A stretch of DNA of 64,000 bases from Sediminibacterium sp. Its GTDB lineage: Bacteria; Bacteroidota; Bacteroidia; Chitinophagales; Chitinophagaceae. The position numbers and the translations under genes are program-made. Of this stretch, positions 9,268 to 17,144 are shown one piece after another (the first letter of the stretch is position 1; every line of letters begins with the position of its first letter). Below the pieces are notes generated by a model. That model saw nothing but the letters and a program-made list of their open reading frames with translations, searched no databases and was not told the DNA's origin. The stretch lies in NCBI RefSeq assembly GCF_019264485.1, contig NZ_JAHVAA010000014.1:62001-126000 (forward strand). The letters are read 5' to 3'.

Positions 9268-10581
9268 TTAAGGCAAACTGGTAAAATCAATTATTGGAGA
9301 AATACCTGTAGCTGTTCTGGTAAACATAGTGCCGGGTGTTATGTTATTGGCAAAGAAGCCGCCATTTTGTAAAAAGAATTTCCCATTCTCTACTCCACCT
9401 GCAAAATCCATTCGCTGTTTATTGTTACCTGTTGCATCTACAGTAAACTTAAAAGCTGTTACTTCATTCCATACACCTGCCGCAGTTCGTACCCATTGAT
9501 TGGTCCAGTGGGCTTTTCTTCCGAAATAACCATTGTAGTCATAGAAGTTTTCAAGGAACCCATGAAAATTTGTGAGATGTTTACTGGTATTAGGTCTTGT
9601 AAAAGTAGCGAGCAATGTCCAGCTGCCTGTTTCCGGTGTAAAAAACCAGGAGGTATAAATTGTATTCCCTGCTCCATCGGGTTTAGCATGTGTAAGAAAT
9701 TTATAAGTAGTACCAGCCTGCCAGTTAAAAATCATATAGCTCTGTCCACCAGTTCCTTCTCCCCCAAACCTTCCGGCGGTCACGTTGGTACCTTTTCTTA
9801 CCAATGTAGTTTGTCCTGCTGATGGATCCCATACAGAAAACAGCACCCTTCTTTCGCTGGGTGAATTTACCTGGATACCGAAATATCCTTCACCAAAACC
9901 ATTGGCCATAAAGTATGATCCGATTTTATCTTCCCCTACCGGAACAGTGAGTTCGCTGTAAAAATATTCCATATCACCAGTTGGTACTGTATAACTCAAA
10001 TGACATGATGGCCCCCTTCTTGACCAATAATAATTAGCAGCGTCATTTGCAAAAAAAAGGTTCGCTGTAGTAGCAGTGCCGCCAATCATTATATCCGATA
10101 CTTCTGCAAAAGAAGTACCTGTTTTACTGATACCCTGTAAATCTACTTTTACATATCCAGCAGTGGCAATATTTACTGTTCCTGCAAAATATGTTTTTGA
10201 AGAAGCTCCGCTAATATTAACAGTAAAAGGACTGCCATTTACCAAAACTTTTACCACACTGCTTCCGGCCGGATCTGTTTTTGCCTTGATAGCCAGGTCT
10301 AACTGACCAGTTTGTCCTGCTTTAAAGTAAACACTTATAGTGGTACTTGTAGCGATCCAATTTGTTAATCCACTTTCATTGATTTTTTCTGTAAAACCAC
10401 TTACCGATTGTGTAATATATGCGTTACCCCCAATTGGAACAGCAATATTAGTTGCCGGAGTAATAACGGAAGGCGCAGATGAACCAGGAGATGTTATTTT
10501 GTCTTTTTTACAAGCTGCGGTTAAGGTAAACAGCAGTAACAGGACATTCGCAGAAACAGAAAATATATTATTCGTTACCAT
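9268..10581 (-). CDS. DUF5077/DUF3472 exported lipoprotein
   Basis: 437 residues. A lipoprotein signal peptide ends at a Cys in LTAACKKD (about residue 24). An N-terminal beta-rich region (about 40-165) resembles DUF5077, and the rest (about 170-420) resembles DUF3472, with conserved GPSCHLSYTVP and WFTPE-like stretches. Members of both families are common in glycan-utilisation loci of Bacteroidota but have no firm activity; carbohydrate binding is a reasonable guess. It lies between the discoidin lipoprotein and GH109 on the same strand, so it is very likely co-expressed and located at the outer membrane. Confidence 0.72.
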   Translation of the reverse strand: MVTNNIFSVSANVLLLLFTLTAACKKDKITSPGSSAPSVITPATNIAVPIGGNAYITQSVSGFTEKINESGLTNWIATSTTISVYFKAGQTGQLDLAIKAKTDPAGSSVVKVLVNGSPFTVNISGASSKTYFAGTVNIATAGYVKVDLQGISKTGTSFAEVSDIMIGGTATTANLFFANDAANYYWSRRGPSCHLSYTVPTGDMEYFYSELTVPVGEDKIGSYFMANGFGEGYFGIQVNSPSERRVLFSVWDPSAGQTTLVRKGTNVTAGRFGGEGTGGQSYMIFNWQAGTTYKFLTHAKPDGAGNTIYTSWFFTPETGSWTLLATFTRPNTSKHLTNFHGFLENFYDYNGYFGRKAHWTNQWVRTAAGVWNEVTAFKFTVDATGNNKQRMDFAGGVENGKFFLQNGGFFANNITPGTMFTRTATGISPIIDFTSLP

Positions 10582-10712
10582 CGATGATTTTTTAATATTA
10601 AATACGGGTAAGAAAAACCCCGGCCAGATGGCCGGAGTTGTTTGCCTATAAACCTGTCGAACTTATGAGAGAAATTTTCAAGACCTTTTTATCAAGTCAC
10701 CCTTTACAACAA

Positions 10713-11270
10713 CTATTTTGTTGTAAACACATCAATTTCTGCCAGGAACGTATGATTGGTTCCGGCCACCTGTGGTGTTAATGCGGTTATTTTTAAATAG
10801 CGATACGCCTTTTCAGATGAAACAGGAAAACTTTGGAAGTCGTTTGTTATGGCAAAATTAAACTGCCCTAAACCTGTAAAACTCGTTCCATCTGTACTTC
10901 CCTCTATCTTAAATGTTTTCATTCCCACTGTATTGGGAGTACCTGCTCTTTGTCGGTTTGCAATATCGACAGAAACAATGTTCTTATTATTTTTCATATC
11001 AATCAATACCCAATGTGGATACGGAACTACCACCGAATAATCGGTATGCCAGTAGGTATTAATATTTCCATCAATCGTAGCAGATCCTTTTCCGGTATTC
11101 TCCCAGCCATCCGGCGTTTCACTATCTGCAGTTGCTGTCCAGCCAGTTTTATCGGCTTTTGCAACTGTTGATTTATCTGTAAAAAGTATTGCTTCCGATT
11201 TATTACAACCAACAATAGTTGCCAGACCTGAAACAAGCATTGCGATATATATTAATTGTTTCTTTTTCAT
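10713..11270 (-). CDS. Discoidin (F5/8 type C, CBM32-like) lipoprotein
   Basis: 185 residues. The signal peptide ends at the lipobox Cys of TIVGCNKSE (about residue 22). The remainder is one discoidin domain: WTATADSETPDG, IDGNINTYWHTDY, PHWVLIDM and a C-terminal RYLKITAL strand are family hallmarks. Such domains bind galactose, GalNAc or other terminal sugars, which agrees with the GH109 in the same operon. It follows susD by about 58 bases and probably acts as an accessory surface glycan-binding protein. There is no catalytic domain. Confidence 0.8.
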   Translation of the reverse strand: MKKKQLIYIAMLVSGLATIVGCNKSEAILFTDKSTVAKADKTGWTATADSETPDGWENTGKGSATIDGNINTYWHTDYSVVVPYPHWVLIDMKNNKNIVSVDIANRQRAGTPNTVGMKTFKIEGSTDGTSFTGLGQFNFAITNDFQSFPVSSEKAYRYLKITALTPQVAGTNHTFLAEIDVFTTK

Positions 11271-11328
11271 TTGTATTTTTTGTTAGGGATAATCACATTC
11301 TATTAATTAATATGAAACCAATAACTTA

Positions 11329-12834
11329 TTATGGATTTTGTGTAAGATTAGGGTTTTTTGCTCTTTCACTTTCAGGTATAAAGAAAACTACCCTGTTATC
11401 CGCTGCCGTAATTGTCTGGTTGATATTATTCGGTGTAACATTTAATGCATGTGTGCCAGGATAGTTACGTACTACCGATCTACCATTTCTGAATAAATCG
11501 TAAGCACGATGTCCTTCAAATGCCAATTCGAGCCATCTTTCTTCCAATACAACATCCAGTACAGACTTGCTGCTCAATGCAATACTTGCTACGGTGTGCA
11601 ATGCTGTTCCTGACAGACCTGATCTTTGCCTGATCAGATTAACATCATCCAAAGCAAGTTGTGCATTACCCAATTTAGCATTGGCTTCTGCTCTTATCAG
11701 GTACATTTCAGCCAGGCGTATGTATACCGGGGAACTAAGATTAATAATACCTTCCTGCAAGTTGTATTTGTTGATATAATACATAGGTGTATTGGGTGTG
11801 AGCCTTGTATTATACTGTAATACACCATTTATCCTGTATGGAGAAAGAAAAGACTGTCTTTTATCAGCGGGATTAGTGCTCAGAAAATCATAATACTTTT
11901 TCGATGCGTATATCTCTCCCCAACCACTTTGTGCCTGCCCAGCCGGGTTTCCATTTGCATCACCACTGTAATACATTGAGCCAATAGCTGAAAAATCCTG
12001 ATCTTCTGTTTTTGTATGCCGGATACAGAATATGGTTTCACTGTTTCCTTCCGGCGCCATTTTAAAATAATTAGGGAATTCACTTTGCGATAACAAGCTA
12101 TAATTACCTGAATTAATCACTTTATTGGCAAACTCAATGGCTTTGTCATTATTCTCCATATACAGATATATCCTTGCCAATAATGCATTTGCTACCTGCC
12201 TTGAGGCAAATGGATTGGCTTTGGGCAACGTCATCATATCTGCTGCATTGGTAAGGTCAGCAATAACAGATGCATATACGTCTTTTACTTTACTTCTCGA
12301 TATGGTGAGTTTTTGTTCTTCTGTGAGATCTTCCTTCAGAACAGGGATACCGGGATTGTCACCACTGTTTTGCGGGTATGGTCTTCCAAACACACGTACC
12401 AGATTAAAATGCATCATGGCACGTAAAAACAGATTTTCTCCTTTCAGTTGACGCAGATCTGCTGAGCTGTTATCAGGAATGGCTGCGATAATTTTATTAG
12501 CTGCACCTATTACGAAATAAGACTGTACCCAAAAATTGGTAGCATGTCCTGAGGTAGTAATATGGTTGTACCTGTATGCCCTGGAAAGGTCGTCGGATGA
12601 GTTCTGGCCTTGTGCAATTTCATCACCAGGGTATTCCATTAAAAAATGACTGCTTCTAACATATGCAGGATTTCTCAATACTGCATATGTTCCAATAGTA
12701 GCCGTTTCAATATCAGCAGCATTGGTTAATGCAGAGTTTTCATCAATTGCAGTTGATGGCTCAAAGTTTTTCTTGCAAGCGCTAAGCAACAGAACAAGAG
12801 TAACCGCAAGTATGATTGATTTATAATTATACAT
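11329..12834 (-). CDS. SusD/RagB-family nutrient-binding lipoprotein
   Basis: 501 residues. Signal peptide with lipobox LLSACKK (Cys at about residue 20), then an alpha-helical, TPR-like SusD fold. Recognisable parts are ENLFLRAMMHFNLVRVFG, the helical pairs in the middle and the C-terminal SSPVYIRLAEMYLIRAEANAKLGN followed by VLEERWLELAFEGHRAYDLFRNGR. It pairs with the SusC transporter 18 bases upstream to bind glycan fragments at the cell surface and pass them to the TonB-dependent channel. The substrate is inferred from the downstream genes. Confidence 0.95.
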   Translation of the reverse strand: MYNYKSIILAVTLVLLLSACKKNFEPSTAIDENSALTNAADIETATIGTYAVLRNPAYVRSSHFLMEYPGDEIAQGQNSSDDLSRAYRYNHITTSGHATNFWVQSYFVIGAANKIIAAIPDNSSADLRQLKGENLFLRAMMHFNLVRVFGRPYPQNSGDNPGIPVLKEDLTEEQKLTISRSKVKDVYASVIADLTNAADMMTLPKANPFASRQVANALLARIYLYMENNDKAIEFANKVINSGNYSLLSQSEFPNYFKMAPEGNSETIFCIRHTKTEDQDFSAIGSMYYSGDANGNPAGQAQSGWGEIYASKKYYDFLSTNPADKRQSFLSPYRINGVLQYNTRLTPNTPMYYINKYNLQEGIINLSSPVYIRLAEMYLIRAEANAKLGNAQLALDDVNLIRQRSGLSGTALHTVASIALSSKSVLDVVLEERWLELAFEGHRAYDLFRNGRSVVRNYPGTHALNVTPNNINQTITAADNRVVFFIPESERAKNPNLTQNP

Positions 12835-12852
12835 ATTAATCGCTTTTAGTAT

Positions 12853-15828
12853 TTAGAATGAAACGCTTAATCCAAACAAGATTTTTTTACTGGTTGGGTA
12901 CCTGAAGCTGGATACACCGGAACTTAACACCACTTCCGGATCTGGACCTGAAAAATTGGTACCGGTCCATAAATTATCACCGCTAATAAATACCCTGGCA
13001 CTTGAAATTTTCATCTTTTCTAAAAAGTTAGTGGGCAGGTTGTAACCGAGTGTAATATTTCTCAAACGGATATAACTTCCATCTTCCAGGTAACGTGATG
13101 AAGATGCATTTGAAAGTTTATTTCCTCCGGGTAATGCTCTGGGGTGCGTAGCTATATCACCAGCTTTCTGCCAGCGTGTCCACTCTTTTGGAAATACCAT
13201 TGAGTTGTATGAATCGTAGTTACCATCATTATCATAATAAAAACGGGTATCATTATACACATAGTTACCATACACAAAATTCATAAATGCCGATAGCGTA
13301 AAGCCTTTGTATGTAATGGTATTTGAAATACCACCTGAGAATTTCGGGGCTGATGATTTACCGAGGTATTGTCTTGAAGTAGCATTGGCTACTGAATTAT
13401 AGTTATTGGTATATGTAACATATTTTTTTCCATTGGCATCCATCACTACCTTTTCCCAAAGCGGATCACCATTTGAAGGATCTACACCTGCCCAAACCGG
13501 CAGGTTCCATGCATCCATATCATATCCTACCCCTATTGGCTGGGCCGCACCTGGATTGCTGTACAACGCTCCGGCATTTAATGACAGTACTTTGTTTCTG
13601 TTAAACGCCATATTGAGGTTTGTTTCCCAGGTAAAATCTCTTTTCATTATATTTTTAGTAGTAAGACTGAATTCTATTCCCCTGTTTCTAACACTACCAA
13701 CATTTTCAAAGATGAAACTGTAACCGGTTGTTGCAGGTAAAGGCTTTCTATATAACAGATCTTCTGCTGTTTTCTGGTATACATCAACACTCAATTCAAT
13801 TCTTTTCAAGAGCGTAATATCTATCCCGATATTGGCGGCTTTCTGTTTTTCCCAGGTAAGATTCGGGTTTGCTTTTTGTGATGGTGCTGCACCTGGCTGA
13901 CCGGCATAGCTCGATGATGTCGATAATGAGTATAAACCCAATGAAGCATAATCACCAATTTCAGCATTACCTGTTGTACCATAACTTATCCGAAGTTTCA
14001 GAAAATTAATTGCATTGATTCCTTTCATGAAATTCTCTGTTGTCGCTATCCAGGATGCTCCTAACTGATAAAAATTAGCGGCTGAATTATTATTCCCAAA
14101 GCGGGATGACCTGTCGCGGACAAATGAAGCAACTGCAAAATATTTATTAGCAAAATTATAATCAGCCTGCGCCAGGTATTTGTGGAAGCTGTATTCGTTT
14201 CTGCCTCCTGTTGGAACGTTTATTACTGCTGTGGCTGTTGATGCAAAGGGCCGGCCCGGAGGAAGTCCTTTTACTGAAGTTGACAATACATCATAAGCAG
14301 ACTGGGTGGCTTCACCTACAGCTAATACAGCGATGTTATGATTGCCAAAACTGTTCTCATATCTGAGTCTGTTTGAACTTACAAATGTTTTTGAAAAGGA
14401 TTCGCTATTGTATAATTCTCCACCATTTGTGGCACCTCCCTGCGATCTTTTATCATAGAATGACCTGCTGCTATAATCAAAAAATGATGCTCTATTATAA
14501 GTTGCAAAACTGAGGTGCCTGGTAATTGTATAATCAATATTAACATCACTGCTTAAATTAAAACTCCTCGCATTAGAAGAATTATACTGCATAGAATACA
14601 GATAATTGCTTTGATCTCTCCCATACCATTGTACATAGCGGGAATCGACAGGTCTACCATCTGTACCATAGGCTGCGTCGAAAGGCAGGTAAGTATATGC
14701 CTGGTATAATCCACCTTCAGGGTTATACTTATCTTTGGTATAAATGCCATTAAGTAATACACTCAACTTCAATTTATTGGAGAATCGATGAGTAAGGTTG
14801 GTGCGAAAATTGTGAGCGGTTTTATCGTTTTCAATTAATGTACCCTCTTCTTTATACAAATTTCCGGATATATAGTACTGCGTTTTGTCGTTTCCACCTG
14901 AAGCAGACAGTGTGTAGTTTTGTGTGAGACTCTGTCTGAAAGTTAAATCCCACCAGTTTGTATTGGTATTAACCATTGCAGGATCGGGGGTAGAAAAGCT
15001 GGAGAGATAATCGAACAGCTGACGTGAATTCATTAATTTAAAATTTCCGGTTGTGGCATTATTTAAACCAACAACAGAACTGAATTCAATTTTTGATTTT
15101 CCGGCTTTTCCACTCTTTGTTGTAATAATCATTACACCATTTCCTGCTCTTGAACCATACAGACCCGTTGCTGCTGCATCTTTCAATATAGTAACAGATT
15201 CCACATCAGAAGGATTATAGGTTCCTCCTATATTTCCATCAACTACTACCAGCGGCCCAGAGCCTGCAGAAATGGTACCGGCACCACGGATAAGAATATT
15301 GGATCCTGAAGTTGGGTCACCCGAAGCAGAAGATACCAATACACCCGGAGCTTTACCCTGTAACAAACTTGCAAGGTTGTTTGATGTAACATCTCTCAGC
15401 TTATCGCCGGAAACTGTAGATACTGCGCTGGAGAGATATTTTGCTTTTTTAGATGAATAGCCAACAATTACTACTTCTTCAAGTAGTTTATCCTGTGTCT
15501 GTAATTTAATTTCTATGGGTCCGCTTTTTTCAGCTACAATTTCTGCAGGTGTCATATTAACATAAGAAATGACTAATACATCTCCCTTGAATACGTCAAC
15601 TGAAAATTTTCCACCTGCATCGGTAACGGCCACTGTTTTTTTCCCTTTTATTGCAACGTTAGCTCCTGCGAGCGATTGGTTGTTGTTATCAGTTACTGTT
15701 CCACTGATAATAAGTTTTTCACTTTTTGCCTGTGCATTTGCTCTCTGCAGTACAATCGTTGTGAACACGAGAAAAAGTAGTACCAGATATGATGATACCC
15801 GATGAAAACTTTGTTTTGATTTTTTCAT
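12853..15828 (-). CDS. SusC/RagA-family TonB-dependent outer-membrane transporter
   Basis: 991 residues. Signal peptide (ending RANAQA, about 33), an N-terminal carboxypeptidase-regulatory-like domain (ISGTVTDNNNQSLAGANV), a plug domain with LASLLQGKAPGVLV and ILKDAAATGLYGSRAGNGV, then a beta-barrel ending in the aromatic ILFGLSVSF. The TonB-box-like stretch EEVVIVGYSS is present. It imports glycan oligomers captured by SusD. It is the first gene of a seven-gene run (susC to galE) and two LacI-type operators lie in the 237-base gap before it, so repression by the adjacent LacI protein is likely. Confidence 0.95.
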   Translation of the reverse strand: MKKSKQSFHRVSSYLVLLFLVFTTIVLQRANAQAKSEKLIISGTVTDNNNQSLAGANVAIKGKKTVAVTDAGGKFSVDVFKGDVLVISYVNMTPAEIVAEKSGPIEIKLQTQDKLLEEVVIVGYSSKKAKYLSSAVSTVSGDKLRDVTSNNLASLLQGKAPGVLVSSASGDPTSGSNILIRGAGTISAGSGPLVVVDGNIGGTYNPSDVESVTILKDAAATGLYGSRAGNGVMIITTKSGKAGKSKIEFSSVVGLNNATTGNFKLMNSRQLFDYLSSFSTPDPAMVNTNTNWWDLTFRQSLTQNYTLSASGGNDKTQYYISGNLYKEEGTLIENDKTAHNFRTNLTHRFSNKLKLSVLLNGIYTKDKYNPEGGLYQAYTYLPFDAAYGTDGRPVDSRYVQWYGRDQSNYLYSMQYNSSNARSFNLSSDVNIDYTITRHLSFATYNRASFFDYSSRSFYDKRSQGGATNGGELYNSESFSKTFVSSNRLRYENSFGNHNIAVLAVGEATQSAYDVLSTSVKGLPPGRPFASTATAVINVPTGGRNEYSFHKYLAQADYNFANKYFAVASFVRDRSSRFGNNNSAANFYQLGASWIATTENFMKGINAINFLKLRISYGTTGNAEIGDYASLGLYSLSTSSSYAGQPGAAPSQKANPNLTWEKQKAANIGIDITLLKRIELSVDVYQKTAEDLLYRKPLPATTGYSFIFENVGSVRNRGIEFSLTTKNIMKRDFTWETNLNMAFNRNKVLSLNAGALYSNPGAAQPIGVGYDMDAWNLPVWAGVDPSNGDPLWEKVVMDANGKKYVTYTNNYNSVANATSRQYLGKSSAPKFSGGISNTITYKGFTLSAFMNFVYGNYVYNDTRFYYDNDGNYDSYNSMVFPKEWTRWQKAGDIATHPRALPGGNKLSNASSSRYLEDGSYIRLRNITLGYNLPTNFLEKMKISSARVFISGDNLWTGTNFSGPDPEVVLSSGVSSFRYPTSKKILFGLSVSF

Positions 15829-15859
15829 GCAGCAACCGTTTTAGTTTTGAATTAATAAT

Positions 15860-15867
15860 CAAGTTTA
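15860..15867 (-). promoter_or_regulatory. Possible -7 box of the susC operon
   Basis: On the minus strand this reads TAAACTTG, 7 of 8 matches to TAnnTTTG, 31 bases before the susC ATG. The near operator (15890-15907) lies just upstream, where a repressor would block RNA polymerase. Confidence 0.3.
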
Positions 15868-15889
15868 GGTTGAATTATTAATAAAAAAC

Positions 15890-15907
15890 TGTGCAAACGG
15901 GTGCGCA
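15890..15907. promoter_or_regulatory. LacI-type operator, site 2 before susC
   Basis: TGTGCAAACGGGTGCGCA matches the stronger site at 15968-15985 at 16 of 18 positions and carries the AAACG core typical of LacI-family operators. Centre-to-centre distance to site 1 is 78 bases, close to seven helical turns. Confidence 0.65.
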
Positions 15908-15963
15908 AATTTTGAAAAAACAGTTTGCAGTTGTTATCAAATCATCAATTTATCTGCAGTCAT

Positions 15964-15989
15964 ATCATGCGCAAACGGTTGCGCATGAT
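15964..15989. promoter_or_regulatory. LacI-type operator, site 1 before susC (26-bp near-perfect palindrome)
   Basis: The core TGCGCAAACGGTTGCGCA lies inside a 26-base inverted repeat that mismatches at only one symmetric pair beside the central CG. It lies between lacI and susC, both minus, about 136 bases upstream of the susC ATG. The form (AAnCGnTT centre with dyad arms) is that of LacI/GalR-family sites. Confidence 0.78.
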
Positions 15990-16065
15990 GAAAAAAAAGA
16001 AGTCTTTTGTAGATGTAAGATTAAGATGTGTATGATAAAAAATTAATGATACAAACACTATAGAA

Positions 16066-17091
16066 CTACAGTTGCTTATATGCTACAAGAGAGGGGGCAA
16101 GCTCTTCGGTATAATAGGTATTCGGCAAAACTTCCTGTGTTTCTTTATTTTTCAGAATGGTCATCAAAATATCCATTGCTTTTTCACCCTGCCTGTAAGG
16201 ATGCTGTTCAATAGAAGCCAGTGGAGGAAAAGCTGTATAACTTGTGATAGGCAGGTTGGCAAAACTTACAAAAATAATATGTTTGTTCACTGCTATATTA
16301 TTTCTTGCTGCATACTGCGTAGCATCCATGTGAACATAATCGTTGAAAGTAATAATTGCCTGTGGAAGTTTTTTAAGCCCTAGTAGTTTTTTCATTGCCA
16401 TTTCGGTTCCTTCTTTCGACAAGTCGGTCGTTTCTACCAGTTGCATATCTACTTTTAACTGGTGTTTCGATACTCCGTCAATATATCCTTTTAGCCTTTC
16501 TTTACTGGCTCTTAATTTATCCGGACCATTAATGAATGCAATGTTTCTGTACCCATTGTTAAATAACCATCCTACCAATTCTATAGTACCTTTATATAAG
16601 TTACAAAATACTTTATGTGAATCTGTCATTGTTGGTACCCGATCAAAATAAACAACCGGTATATCATACTTTTTCAATGCTTCCAGGTGATTGTATTTGT
16701 TCGTTTCTTTAGATAAAGAAATGATTAACCCATCAACTCTTTGTTTTTTCATTGCCGAAACAGCTTTTATTTCCCGTTCCAGCTCATCGTAGCTCTGACC
16801 AAATAAAATGGTGTATTCGTGTTCAATAGCTGCAGATTCAATACCACTTATTGCCTGTGAAAAAAAGTCTTCCCTGATATAGGGAATGATCACACCAATA
16901 ACGTGTGTCTTTTTTTGTTTAAAAAAAATAGCCTGCGTATTTGGCTCATATCCTAATTCTTTAGCCAATTGCTGTACCCGCTGTTTGGTACCAAGGCCAA
17001 TTCGTGGATGGTTGCTTAATGCCCTTGATACTGTAGACACCGACACATTGAGTCGTACAGCAATTTCTTTAATAGTTGGCAGTTTATCCAC
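16066..17091 (-). CDS. LacI/GalR-family transcriptional regulator
   Basis: 341 residues from a GTG start. The N-terminal helix-turn-helix (TIKEIAVRLNVSVSTVSRALSNHP) and hinge region (LAKELGYEPN) are classical; the rest is a periplasmic-binding-protein-like effector domain (IGVIIPYIREDFFSQAISGIE, VDGLIISLSK). It lies 53 bases after nagB on the same strand and just before susC, so it is probably made with NagB and controls the glycan locus. The effector is likely a sugar or sugar phosphate from GalNAc/GlcNAc breakdown; the sequence cannot say which. Confidence 0.9.
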   Translation of the reverse strand: MDKLPTIKEIAVRLNVSVSTVSRALSNHPRIGLGTKQRVQQLAKELGYEPNTQAIFFKQKKTHVIGVIIPYIREDFFSQAISGIESAAIEHEYTILFGQSYDELEREIKAVSAMKKQRVDGLIISLSKETNKYNHLEALKKYDIPVVYFDRVPTMTDSHKVFCNLYKGTIELVGWLFNNGYRNIAFINGPDKLRASKERLKGYIDGVSKHQLKVDMQLVETTDLSKEGTEMAMKKLLGLKKLPQAIITFNDYVHMDATQYAARNNIAVNKHIIFVSFANLPITSYTAFPPLASIEQHPYRQGEKAMDILMTILKNKETQEVLPNTYYTEELAPSLVAYKQL

Positions 17092-17144
17092 GAATGCAGG
17101 TTATTAGTTTCAGGATATTAAAAGTAGGAAATAATTCAGGTTTG

